A DNA stretch of 64,000 nt, taken from Streptomyces antibioticus. GTDB lineage: Bacteria > Actinomycetota > Actinomycetes > Streptomycetales > Streptomycetaceae. The stretch's first letter is position 1. The number at the start of each line of letters is the position of its first letter. The notes beneath the pieces were generated by a model, which saw only the letters and a program-made list of their open reading frames with translations, made no database searches and was not told where the DNA came from. Location of the stretch: NCBI RefSeq assembly GCF_002019855.1, contig NZ_CM007717.1:1306452-1370451 (forward strand), read 5' to 3'. The position numbers and the translations under genes were made by a program. Positions 45,237-53,218 of this stretch are shown in pieces.

Positions 45237-45638
45237 GTGGCAGAAGACGGCACCTCAAAAAGCGCTACGCACATGGATGTTCCTGACCAGGTCAGCGAGG
45301 GTCTGGCCACCTGTCGGCTGCGGGACGTGCTGGACCGGGTGGGTGACAAGTGGAGCGTTCTGATCATGGCGCTGCTCGGCGGCGGCCCCCGGCGCTACTC
45401 GGATCTGCGGCGCTCCATCGACGGCATCTCGCAGCGCATGCTCACCCTGACCCTGCGCAGCCTGGAGCGTGACGGCCTGGTCATCCGGACCGTCACCCCG
45501 ACCACCCCGCCCCGGGTGGACTACGAGCTGACGCCGGTCGGGCACACGCTGTCCAGGGAGGTGAGTTCGCTCATCGAGTGGTCCGAGCGCCACCGGGAGT
45601 ACATCGGCATGTCCCGCCGCAGTTACGACGCCCGGTAG
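45237..45638 (+). CDS. HxlR-family transcriptional regulator
   Basis: 133 residues if it starts at GTG 45237; ATG 45210 and ATG 45273 are in frame and none has a clear ribosome site, so a leaderless transcript is possible. The [18 protein letters not shown] block (with a Cys, ATCRL, just before) and the [19 protein letters not shown] helix-turn-helix are diagnostic of HxlR. Family members sense quinones, aldehydes or thiol stress and repress neighbouring redox genes. Position between DUF5519/quinone reductase genes and the DAHP synthase suggests it controls detoxification of the terphenyl quinone. Confidence 0.9.
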   Translation: MAEDGTSKSATHMDVPDQVSEGLATCRLRDVLDRVGDKWSVLIMALLGGGPRRYSDLRRSIDGISQRMLTLTLRSLERDGLVIRTVTPTTPPRVDYELTPVGHTLSREVSSLIEWSERHREYIGMSRRSYDAR

Positions 45639-45683
45639 CGGGTCCGGTAGCAGGTCCGGTTCGGCGCGCGCGGCCGTGTCGAC

Positions 45684-45719
45684 CTTTCTGATGGGTACTC
45701 ACTTTCTGATGGGTCCTCA
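45684..45719. repeat. 18-bp tandem repeat at the DAHP synthase stop codon
   Basis: CTTTCTGATGGGTACTCA is followed directly by a copy differing at one base (45684-45701 and 45702-45719). The DAHP synthase stop (TGA, minus strand) is inside the distal copy and an in-phase TGA recurs in the other. It is a short slipped duplication of the gene's end. It lies in the 78-nt convergent gap with the HxlR gene and shows no stem-loop. Confidence 0.6.
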
Positions 45720-47129
45720 GCCCGCGAGGCCGTCGAGGGCGGGCCGGGCGTCCTCCAGGAACCCGGCGACCCGGAAGGCGAGGTCGAGCGACTGACCGCG
45801 GTTGAGCCGCGGGTCGCACGCCGACTCGTAGCGGTGGAACAGATCGGGGAAGCCCAGGTCGTGCCCGCCGCCGAGGCACTCGGTGACGTCGTCGCCGGTG
45901 AGTTCCACATGGAGGCCGCCCGCGTGGGTGCCCAGCGCGCGGTGCACCTCGAAGAAGCCGCGGACCTCGCCGAGGATGTCGTCGAAGCGGCGGGTCTTGT
46001 GGCCGGAGGGCGCCACCAGGGTGTTGCCGTGCATCGGGTCGCAGGCCCAGACGACCCGGGCGCCGGACGCGGTGACCTTCTCCACCAGCGGGGGCAGCAC
46101 CTCGCGCACCCGGTCGACGCCGAGCCGGACGACGAAGGTGAGCCGCCCCGGTTCGCGGTCCGGGTCGAGCCGGTCGATCAGCCGCAGCGCGGCGTCGGCG
46201 GTGGTGGCCGGGCCCAGCTTCACCCCGATCGGGTTGGCGATCCGGGAGAAGTACGCGACATGGGCGCCGTCGGCGTCCCGGGTACGCTCCCCGATCCAGA
46301 GCATGTGCCCGGAGGCGGCGTAGGAGCGCCCGGTGCGGTCGTCGTGGCGGGTGAGCGGACCCTCGTAGTCGAGCAGGAGCCCCTCGTGGGAGACGAAGAA
46401 CTCGGAGTCGTCGAAGTCGCGCGGGCGGGCACCGGTGGCCCGCATGAAGTGCAGGGCGCGGTCGATGCCGGCGGCGATGGTCTCGTAGCGGGCGCGCAGC
46501 GGGGAGCCGGCGATGAAGTCGCGGTTCCACTCGTGGACCTGGCCGAGCCCGGCCCGGCCGCTCGCGGTGAACGCCCGGACGAGGTTCAGGGTGTGGGAGG
46601 AGGCCCGGTACGCCCGCAGCAGCCGCTCCGGGTCCGGGATCCGGGCCTGCGGGGTGAACGCGGGGCCGTTGACCGCGTCGCCCCGGTAGACCGGCAGGGT
46701 GACGCCCTCCCGGGTCTCGGTGGGCAGCGAGCGCGGTTTGGCGTACTGGCCCGCGAGCCGGCCGACCTTCACCACGGGTATCGCCACCGCGTAGGTGAGG
46801 ACGGCGGACATCTGCATGAGGGTCGTGAGTTTGCTGTGCACCGCGTGCTCGGAGACCCCGTCGAAGGTCTCGGCGCAGTCGCCGCCCTGGAGCAGCAGGG
46901 CCTCTCCGCGGGCGACGGCGGCCAGCCGGTCCTTCAGCCGGTCGCACTCGCCGGGTAAGACGAGCGGCGGCGCGCCGGACAGTTCCTCGGTGACGCGGCG
47001 CAGGGCGGCCGGATCGGGGTAGACGGGCTGCTGGCCGGCCGGGAGCGCGCTGTCGGCGGTGGCCGCGGTGCCTGCTGTGCCTGCTGTGCCTGCTGTGCCT
47101 GCTGTGCCTGCTGTGCCTGCTGTGTTCAT
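45717..47129 (-). CDS. Class II (plant-type) 3-deoxy-7-phosphoheptulonate (DAHP) synthase
   Basis: 470 residues. It condenses PEP and erythrose 4-phosphate, the first step of the shikimate pathway. The LLLQGGDCAETF motif with the metal/PEP-site Cys, and HVEL/GSDDVTE-like blocks near the C-terminus, identify class II. No alternative start exists before the conserved core, so ATG 47129 is used; this puts six Ala-Gly-Thr repeats at residues 4-21. Leu58 is encoded by TTA, the rare bldA-dependent codon. It is the last gene of the p-terphenyl core operon and feeds phenylpyruvate supply. A cluster copy may escape normal feedback. Confidence 0.95.
   Translation of the reverse strand: MNTAGTAGTAGTAGTAGTAGTAATADSALPAGQQPVYPDPAALRRVTEELSGAPPLVLPGECDRLKDRLAAVARGEALLLQGGDCAETFDGVSEHAVHSKLTTLMQMSAVLTYAVAIPVVKVGRLAGQYAKPRSLPTETREGVTLPVYRGDAVNGPAFTPQARIPDPERLLRAYRASSHTLNLVRAFTASGRAGLGQVHEWNRDFIAGSPLRARYETIAAGIDRALHFMRATGARPRDFDDSEFFVSHEGLLLDYEGPLTRHDDRTGRSYAASGHMLWIGERTRDADGAHVAYFSRIANPIGVKLGPATTADAALRLIDRLDPDREPGRLTFVVRLGVDRVREVLPPLVEKVTASGARVVWACDPMHGNTLVAPSGHKTRRFDDILGEVRGFFEVHRALGTHAGGLHVELTGDDVTECLGGGHDLGFPDLFHRYESACDPRLNRGQSLDLAFRVAGFLEDARPALDGLAG
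46956..46958 (-). promoter_or_regulatory. In-frame TTA leucine codon (bldA target) in DAHP synthase
   Basis: Codon 58 of the DAHP synthase reads TTA (V-L-P context). In Streptomyces TTA needs the late-expressed leucyl-tRNA from bldA, so translation should be restricted to late growth. It is the only in-frame TTA I noticed in the window's genes, but I scanned by eye. Confidence 0.8.
47068..47121. repeat. Six perfect 9-bp tandem repeats in the DAHP synthase 5' coding end
   Basis: GTGCCTGCT is repeated six times without error (47068-47121), encoding (Ala-Gly-Thr)6 on the minus strand right after Met-Asn-Thr. Copy-number change would keep the frame and only alter a disordered N-terminal tail. 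It looks like a recent slippage expansion and may vary between strains. Confidence 0.9.
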
Positions 47130-47178
47130 GGCAGAACCTCAGAATTCCGGGGAGGGAAGGGGGTGGCGTGCGGGGCCG

Positions 47179-47859
47179 TCAGACGCGGACGCGCTGGGCC
47201 TGGAGGCGGGCCCCTTCGAGGGCCTGCTTGAGCGAGGTGGCGGCCAGGCCCTGGAACCCGGCGAGCCGGGGCACATGTCCCGACTTGGTCATCTCGGCGT
47301 GCAGGAAGGTGAGGTCGTCGGCGAGGGCGACCATGCCGAACGCGGCCTTGAGGTAGGGCTCCTGGAAGTCGTAGGCGTAGCGGGGCGTGCCGGGGCCGTA
47401 GGCGCCGCCGCGGGCCGTGATCACCACGACCTGCTTGCCGGAGAGCGGTCCGGTGCCGGTGGCCGGGTCGACCACCAGCGGCGGGATGACCAGGCGGTCG
47501 AACCACGCCTTGAAGGTGGCCGGCAGGGAGAAGTTGTGCATGGGCAGCCCGAGGACGAGCGTGTCGGCGGCCCGCACCTCCTCGACGAGGTCCCAGGTGA
47601 GCGCCCAGCTCGCCTGCTCCTCGGGGGTGAGGGCGGCGTCGCGGGCCGCGTCGAGGTCGCGCACCTCGCCGCTCTCCAGCCGGTGCATGACGGCGATCTG
47701 CGCGGCGTCGACATGGGCCACGGGCCGGGCGGCCAGGTCCCGGTGGACATGGGTGCCGTCGGGGTTGGCGGCCCGCCAGGCGGCGGCGAACTCGGCGGTG
47801 ATCCGCCGGGTCGCCGACTCGATGCGGGGGCTGGTGTCGAGGTGCAGCAGGGTGGGCAC
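47179..47859 (-). CDS. FMN-dependent NADH-azoreductase / quinone reductase (AcpD family)
   Basis: 226 residues from GTG 47859. The flavodoxin-like fold starts LLHLDTSPR with the phosphate loop near residues 10-17 (SPRIESATR). LVLGLPMHNFSLPATFKAWFD and the VITARGGAYG loop are the FMN-binding signatures of AcpD. It reduces quinones by two electrons. Sitting inside the p-terphenyl core operon between prephenate dehydratase and DAHP synthase genes, it probably reduces the polyporic-acid-type quinone to its hydroquinone before or after the reductase/dehydratase steps. Confidence 0.92.
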   Translation of the reverse strand: MPTLLHLDTSPRIESATRRITAEFAAAWRAANPDGTHVHRDLAARPVAHVDAAQIAVMHRLESGEVRDLDAARDAALTPEEQASWALTWDLVEEVRAADTLVLGLPMHNFSLPATFKAWFDRLVIPPLVVDPATGTGPLSGKQVVVITARGGAYGPGTPRYAYDFQEPYLKAAFGMVALADDLTFLHAEMTKSGHVPRLAGFQGLAATSLKQALEGARLQAQRVRV

Positions 47860-47909
47860 GGGTCACGCTCCTGGGTGGGTGGTGGGCCGAGGGGTCTGCG
47901 CGGTGCCGT

Positions 47910-48755
47910 TCAGGCAGGCTGCTCGCTCCGCTGTCCCCAGCGCGGATAGCTGCCCAGGAAGCGGGCGCCCGCGCCCAGTCCGGCGATCGCGGACATCGCC
48001 TCGCGGACGGGCGGGTTCTCGATGTGGCCGTCGACGTCGATGAAGTAGCGGTAGCTGCCCAGGCGGTCGCCGGTGGGCCAGGAGTGCAGCCGGCTGACCT
48101 CGATGTCCCGGGAGGAGAACTCGGCGAGGATGTCGAGCAGCCGGCCGGGTCCGTCGCCCGGGTTCACCATCAGGGAGGTGCGGTCCAGTCGGGTCCGCGC
48201 CGCCGGGAACCACGCCGGGGCGACCACCACGAACCGGGTGACCGCGCCGGCCCGCCGGCCGATGCCGGTGGCCAGGGTGGAGAGCCCGTACAGGTCCGCC
48301 GCCAGCGGTGCCGCGACCGCGGCGGCCCCCGCCGCCGACGCCGTCCCGGCCACCTCGCGCGCCGCGGCCGCCGTGGAGTCGGCCGGCCGGGTCCGCGCCC
48401 CGGGCAGATGCTCCGCCAGCCAGCGCGCGCACTGGGCGAGCGCGTGCGGATGGCTCGACACCTCGGTGACGGAGGAGAGGTCGGTGCCTTCCCGCGCCAT
48501 CAGCGCGAACGTCACCGGCACCTCCACCTCCGCGGTGATGTGCAGCTCCGCAGAGACCAGTTGGTCCATGGTGACGGGCACCACGCCCTTCACCGAGTTC
48601 TCCAGCGGGACGACGGCCGCCGCGCACTCCCCGCGGCGCACCGCGTCCAGCGCCGCGGGCACCGTGGGGAAGGGACGGCCGGGACCGGCGGGCACGACCC
48701 GGCGCAGCGCCGCCTGGGTGAACGTGCCCTCCGGGCCCAGATAAGCGTACGTCAT
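47910..48755 (-). CDS. pheA: Prephenate dehydratase with divergent ACT domain
   Basis: 281 residues. It converts prephenate to phenylpyruvate. The catalytic TRF motif is intact at 173-175, and YLGPEGTFTQAAL opens the protein as usual. The C-terminal ACT domain keeps its fold, but both phenylalanine-binding motifs are changed: ESRP is HSWP (224-227) and GALV is GRLL (204-207). In known enzymes these residues bind the feedback inhibitor, so this copy is probably insensitive to phenylalanine. It sits 9 nt after the dehydratase gene and is the direct precursor supplier for the A-T-TE enzyme, which uses phenylpyruvate. Confidence 0.94.
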   Translation of the reverse strand: MTYAYLGPEGTFTQAALRRVVPAGPGRPFPTVPAALDAVRRGECAAAVVPLENSVKGVVPVTMDQLVSAELHITAEVEVPVTFALMAREGTDLSSVTEVSSHPHALAQCARWLAEHLPGARTRPADSTAAAAREVAGTASAAGAAAVAAPLAADLYGLSTLATGIGRRAGAVTRFVVVAPAWFPAARTRLDRTSLMVNPGDGPGRLLDILAEFSSRDIEVSRLHSWPTGDRLGSYRYFIDVDGHIENPPVREAMSAIAGLGAGARFLGSYPRWGQRSEQPA

Positions 48756-48764
48756 GACGGTCCG

Positions 48765-49169
48765 TCAGCTCTCTATCAGCCGGTGGAAGAGCACGGTGTC
48801 GAAGATGTCCTCCATCCGGACAGCCTTGCCGTCCCGGAAGGTCCAGGAGTGCACGAAGTCCAGGGTCTCGGTGTGCCCGGAGTGCGAGGTGACGTCCCGG
48901 GTGCCGAAGACCACGATCCGGTCGCCGGAGCGGACGAACTCCATGGGGTGCAGTTTCATGCCGCCCAGCACGGTGGGCACATGGGCGAGGAACCCCTTCA
49001 CTCCGGCGTGGCCCACCTTGGTGCCGCCGAGGCCGTACTCGCTCATGCCCTCGGGGTGGATCCACTCCACGTCCTCGGACAGGACGGCGAGCAGCGCGTC
49101 CACGTCCCGGGTGTGGAACGCCTGGTAGGCCGCGTGGATCAGATGGAGGTTGGTCTCCTGCGTCTTCAC
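48765..49169 (-). CDS. NTF2/SnoaL-fold protein, TerC-like dehydratase candidate
   Basis: 134 residues. The IHAAYQAFHTRDVDALLAVLSEDVEWIHPEG start, with a His just after the Trp-Ile pair, matches SnoaL-like proteins. In p-terphenyl pathways (TerB/TerC) a small NTF2-fold dehydratase works as a pair with a reductase to remove a hydroxyl from the reduced polyporic acid. Here the reductase gene lies 33 nt upstream and the synthetase next to it, so the same role is inferred. The sequence alone does not prove it. Confidence 0.88.
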   Translation of the reverse strand: MKTQETNLHLIHAAYQAFHTRDVDALLAVLSEDVEWIHPEGMSEYGLGGTKVGHAGVKGFLAHVPTVLGGMKLHPMEFVRSGDRIVVFGTRDVTSHSGHTETLDFVHSWTFRDGKAVRMEDIFDTVLFHRLIES

Positions 49170-49202
49170 CGGACTCGGTCTCCTCGTCGGTTCGTCACGT
49201 CG

Positions 49203-50126
49203 TCACTTCGCGTACTCGGGGTACATGGACTCGACCGTGCGGCGGATGCCCTCGCGCCAGCCGACCTTGCACGGGCCCGTCAGCCGCCTGCGCAGCGCCG
49301 GGTCGAACTGGTAGGTCTCCCGGGTGACTTCACTCGGCACGAGCTTCGCCTCGACGCCGGTCAGCTCCTCCAGATAGCGGACGCAGTCGGTGATGCCGAC
49401 CGCCTCGTCGCCGCCCCAGTTGGTGAGGACGGCCGGCACCGACGCGGCCTCCCACAGCTTGGGCACCTGGTCGATCAGGTCGTCGGTGTGGAGGAGGGAG
49501 CACCAGTTCTGGCCCTCGACGGGCACCGGGATGGGCTCGCCGGCCAGCATCCGCTTGAAGTAGAGCATCGGGACACCGCCGTAACCGCCGGGCCCGTAGG
49601 CGATGTTGAGGCGGGCGATCACGGTGGGCAGGCGCAGGGTGCGGGCGAAGGCGCGGACCGTGCCCTCGGTGGCGATCTTGGCGACGGGGTAGACGGGCAG
49701 CCAGTCGGCGACGCCGTCGACCGGGTCGTCCTCGGTGTAGGCGTGGTCGAGGGTCTGGCGGGCGTACAGGGCGCCGGTGGAGACGTACAGGAACGCCTCG
49801 GCGGTGCGGCAGTGGGTCATCAGCCGCCCGGTGGCGACCGTGTTGACCTCGATCGCGGTGTTGAAGTCGCCGTCCTCGCCGCGCCGTACGGCGGAGTGGA
49901 TGACATGGGTGAAGTCCTCGGGCAGGCCCTTGAGGGTGTCGTCGCCGGTGTCGTCCATGTCCCAGCGGAACGTGGTGACACCGTGCTCGGTGAGGGCCTC
50001 CTCGGAGCCGGGGGTGCCGAACCGGCCGAGCGCCCAGACCTCGTTGTCCCCCGCGAGGGCCTTGGCGACGGGTCCCGCCACCTGTCCGGTGCCCCCGGTG
50101 ACGAGGATCTTCTTGCCGTGCATCAT
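49203..50126 (-). CDS. NAD(P)-dependent epimerase/dehydratase-family reductase, TerB-like
   Basis: 307 residues. The cofactor loop GGTGQVAG lies at 11-18, and the extended-SDR catalytic pair is Tyr146-x3-Lys150 (YPVAK). The protein resembles nucleoside-diphosphate-sugar epimerases but has no sugar-specific hallmarks that I can see. Between the A-T-TE gene (46 nt upstream) and the NTF2 dehydratase gene, it most likely reduces a carbonyl of the polyporic-acid-type quinone so that water can be lost, as in the TerB/TerC system. An epimerase role would be out of place. Confidence 0.9.
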   Translation of the reverse strand: MMHGKKILVTGGTGQVAGPVAKALAGDNEVWALGRFGTPGSEEALTEHGVTTFRWDMDDTGDDTLKGLPEDFTHVIHSAVRRGEDGDFNTAIEVNTVATGRLMTHCRTAEAFLYVSTGALYARQTLDHAYTEDDPVDGVADWLPVYPVAKIATEGTVRAFARTLRLPTVIARLNIAYGPGGYGGVPMLYFKRMLAGEPIPVPVEGQNWCSLLHTDDLIDQVPKLWEAASVPAVLTNWGGDEAVGITDCVRYLEELTGVEAKLVPSEVTRETYQFDPALRRRLTGPCKVGWREGIRRTVESMYPEYAK

Positions 50127-50172
50127 GCTCTCCTGCCGTGGTGGGGTGGGATGGTGAGCCAGGGGCGCGGGT

Positions 50173-52926
50173 TCAGCCGGCGTCGCCGAGCGCGCGGTCG
50201 AGTTCCCTGCGCAGGACCGACTGGAAGACGGCGACGTGGTGCGGGCCCATCAGCGTGTAGTGCTCGCCGGGGACGTCGAGGTAGCGGACGTCGGGGCAGT
50301 GCTCGTCCCAGCGGCTCAGCTCGTTGTTCAGCCAGTCCTCCTTGGTGCCGCGCAGCGGGATCGCGTAGAAGACGGACATGGTGCGCACCGAGCCACTGGG
50401 CGCGTAGGTGCGGCCCAGGTCGGTGAGCCCGTCGGCGAGGGTGGCCCAGGCCGTGAACTTCTCCAGGGTGAGGTCGAGTTCGGCGAGCCGGGCCGGCGGC
50501 GCGAGGTCGATGAAGCGCGCGAGCTGCTCCTCGCGGGTGAGGTGGCGCAGTTGTCCGGGCAGGTCGAGGGACTGCTTCTTGTCGATGAGGGCGAGGAAGA
50601 AGGCGAGGTTGGCGGCGGTCTCGACGAAGTCCAGTTCGTTCATGCGGTACTTGATGTGCGGGGGCAGGTTGAAGCTGCCGACGAAGTCGACGCGCTCGCC
50701 CTGCGCCTCCAGGACCTTGGCGATCTCGAAGGCGACGGCTCCGCCGTAGGAGTATCCGGCGACGGCGTAGGGGCCGTGCGGTTGCTTGGCGCGGATCGCG
50801 TCGACGTAGGTGGAGACCATCTCCTCGAAGCTCTCGAAGGGCTTCTCCCCCGGGTTGAAGCCGCGGGCCCGCAGCGCGTAGAACGGCCGGTCGCCCACGA
50901 AGTACTTGGCGAGGTTGACGAAGACGAGGACCTCGCCGACGCCCGGGTGGACGCAGAACAGCGGGGTCTTGTCGCCCACGACCTGCATGGGGACGATCGG
51001 GTCGTAGGGCCGTTCGGCGCCGACGTCCTCGCCGAGCCGGGCGGCGAGTTCGCGGACGGTGGGGGCGGTGAGCACGGTGATGATCTGGAGGTCGTGCGCG
51101 CCGAGCCGCTGGGCGACCAGGCTGCGCAGCCGCAGGATGTCCAGGGAAGTGCCGCCCAGGTCGAAGAAGTTGGCGGTGGCGCTCAGCTTCTCCGGGTCGG
51201 TGTCGAACATCTCGGCGTAGATCCGGGCGAGGATCCGCTCGGTGTCGCCCTCGGGGGCGGTGTATCCGCCGAGGCGGCGCAGGACGAGGTCGGCGACCGC
51301 GTCGGTGGTCTCCCGGTAGGCGCCGGCCTCCAGGCGTTTGCGCATCAGGGCGCGCTGGATCTTGCCGAGGCTGGTCTTGGGGAAGGCGTCCTTGGGCAGC
51401 GGCAGGATCAGCGCGGGGCGGAAGCCCCAGTGCATGACGACCCCGGAGCGCACCGCCGACAGCACCCGGTACAGGGCGAGTTCGTCGCCGTCGGCGGTCT
51501 CCGGGTGGAAGGCGACGACGAGTTGCTCGGTGTCGCTGCCGGGGGCGCGGGTGGGGAAGGCGGCGACGTAGGAGCGGGCGACGCCGTCGAGCTGCTCGAG
51601 GACGCTCTCGATGTCGTGGCTGAAGTAGTTGACGCCATTGACGATGACGCTGTCCTTGCTGCGCCCGACGAGGGTGAGGCGGCCGTCGTCGAGACGGCCG
51701 AGGTCGCCGCTGCGGAACCAGCCGTCGGCGGTGAAGGCGTCCCGGGTGGCCTGCTCGTTGTTGTGGTAGCCCGGGGTGATCATGGGCCCGGTGAGCTGGA
51801 GTTCACCGGTCTCGCCCGGGCCCAGTTCGCGGTCGTGCTCGTCGACGATCCGCAGCCGCAGGCCCTCCACCGGGGTGCCGAGGTTGGCGAACTCCTGGCC
51901 CTGGTCGAAGGCGGGGAACGTCCGGGAGTAGATGGAGCCGGCGCAGGTCTCGGTCATGCCGAAGGCGGGCCACAGGGCGTCGGGGCGCAGTCCGTGGGCG
52001 GCGAAGCGGTGCAGGAAGGTCTCGCCGGTGGTGCGGACGACGGCCTCACCGCCGCTGATGATGTGGCGCAGCCGGGACAGGTCGACGGGGCCGGTCTCCT
52101 CCAGCCGGTCGGCGGCGGCGTTCAGCAGCCCCAGCAGGAAGTTGGGGGTGAAGGTCATGGTGACGCCGTGCCGGGAGATCAGCCGCAGGAACTCCAGGGG
52201 CTCGCCGAGGACGACGGCGGCCTCGACGTGCAGTTGGGTGGCGCCCGCGTACAGGGGCAGCAGATGGCATTCGAGGAGGGCGGCCACATGGTCGAAGGAG
52301 ACCCAGTTGAGGGAGACGTCGTCGGGGCCGAGCCGGTGGTGGCCGTTCTTGCCGGCCATGGAGGCGAGCAGGTTGGCGTGGGTGAGGCGGACGGCCTTGG
52401 AGTTGCCGGTGGAGCCCGAGGTCAGCACCAGCAGGGCGGTGTCCTCGGGGTCGGCCTCGTACGGGGCGGCGGCGGGCTCGGTGGCGTACAGGCCGGACAG
52501 CGGGGTGACGCCGAGGCCCTCCACCTGCGGGAGTTCGGCGGCGAGGGTCTCGGTGGTGACGATCAGCGGCCGGTCCAGGAGGGTGTTCACATGGCCGAGC
52601 TGGGCGGCCCAGCGCTCGGGGTCGCCGCCGAGGGGTGCCATCGGGACGGGCACGAAGCCGCCGAGGAGACAGGCCCAGAACGCGGGCAGGAACTCCTGCG
52701 GGCGCTCCAGGAGCAGGACGACGTTGTCGCGCGGGGCGAGGCCGCGGGCGCGCAGGCCGGTGAGGACCCGGCGGGCCTCGTCGACGAGTTCGGGATACGG
52801 CTGGAGCCATGAGCCGTCCGGTCCGGCGTCGCCCCGGGCGTAGAGGAGGCCGGATCCGGGGTGGTTCTCGGCGGCCCGCAGCAGGAGGTCCGCGATGGTC
52901 CGGGTCGATGAAATGGCCATGGTCAT
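50173..52926 (-). CDS. A-T-TE NRPS-like synthetase (polyporic acid/terphenyl quinone synthetase type)
   Basis: 917 residues from ATG 52926 with GAGAGGG upstream. Adenylation domain, about 1-555: A3 [10 protein letters not shown] at 168-177, A7 SGDL near 406, A8 [11 protein letters not shown] at 421-431, A10 Lys522 in KTSLGK. Carrier domain: GGTSLD with the phosphopantetheine Ser594. Thioesterase: GYSYGG with nucleophile Ser726. There is no condensation domain. This exact architecture activates aryl-pyruvates and fuses two by carbon-carbon and ester-type chemistry (EchA, TerA, atromentin synthetases). With prephenate dehydratase in the operon, phenylpyruvate is the likely substrate and polyporic acid the likely product. 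Confidence 0.93.
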   Translation of the reverse strand: MTMAISSTRTIADLLLRAAENHPGSGLLYARGDAGPDGSWLQPYPELVDEARRVLTGLRARGLAPRDNVVLLLERPQEFLPAFWACLLGGFVPVPMAPLGGDPERWAAQLGHVNTLLDRPLIVTTETLAAELPQVEGLGVTPLSGLYATEPAAAPYEADPEDTALLVLTSGSTGNSKAVRLTHANLLASMAGKNGHHRLGPDDVSLNWVSFDHVAALLECHLLPLYAGATQLHVEAAVVLGEPLEFLRLISRHGVTMTFTPNFLLGLLNAAADRLEETGPVDLSRLRHIISGGEAVVRTTGETFLHRFAAHGLRPDALWPAFGMTETCAGSIYSRTFPAFDQGQEFANLGTPVEGLRLRIVDEHDRELGPGETGELQLTGPMITPGYHNNEQATRDAFTADGWFRSGDLGRLDDGRLTLVGRSKDSVIVNGVNYFSHDIESVLEQLDGVARSYVAAFPTRAPGSDTEQLVVAFHPETADGDELALYRVLSAVRSGVVMHWGFRPALILPLPKDAFPKTSLGKIQRALMRKRLEAGAYRETTDAVADLVLRRLGGYTAPEGDTERILARIYAEMFDTDPEKLSATANFFDLGGTSLDILRLRSLVAQRLGAHDLQIITVLTAPTVRELAARLGEDVGAERPYDPIVPMQVVGDKTPLFCVHPGVGEVLVFVNLAKYFVGDRPFYALRARGFNPGEKPFESFEEMVSTYVDAIRAKQPHGPYAVAGYSYGGAVAFEIAKVLEAQGERVDFVGSFNLPPHIKYRMNELDFVETAANLAFFLALIDKKQSLDLPGQLRHLTREEQLARFIDLAPPARLAELDLTLEKFTAWATLADGLTDLGRTYAPSGSVRTMSVFYAIPLRGTKEDWLNNELSRWDEHCPDVRYLDVPGEHYTLMGPHHVAVFQSVLRRELDRALGDAG

Positions 52927-53082
52927 GTCGATGCCCTCTCTTCTCGTTCGCGAGGAGACGCGCCCCCACGGGGCGGTGGTCGGGGCGTCACCGGATGACG
53001 CCGGCGGCCGCGGTGACCGGGCGGCCGCGCGCCGGTGGTCGGGAGGATCCGTCGGTGAGAAAGTCGGCGCACAGGGCCTTGA

Positions 53083-53149
53083 CAACTAGCCTCTGCGGGT
53101 CGGGCATCCGGTTTCAACAGACCTGGTTTCAGGGCTTCGTCAGGTTTCA
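53083..53149 (-). promoter_or_regulatory. Putative core-operon promoter with three TGAAACC direct repeats
   Basis: In the 292-nt gap before the A-T-TE gene, the minus strand has TGAAACC at 53149-53143, 53131-53125 and 53116-53110 (steps of 18 and 15 nt), followed about 21 nt later by TAGTTG at 53088-53083, a possible -10. OmpR-type activators bind such heptamer direct repeats. The response regulator encoded next door is the obvious candidate. The remaining sequence of the gap shows nothing else I can name. Confidence 0.45.
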
Positions 53150-53218
53150 CAAATCCGCGCGGGTGTGTGGGCTGCGGTGCAGATCCATGTCAGAGGAACG
53201 TCAAATGCCCAGGTGAAT

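Noticed and set aside
47068..47121. CRISPR-like array
   Set aside because: The units are 9 bp, directly adjacent with no spacers, and lie in a coding region.
53079..53107. Plus-strand promoter with perfect TTGACA at 53079
   Set aside because: No -10 at proper spacing and no plus-strand gene follows.
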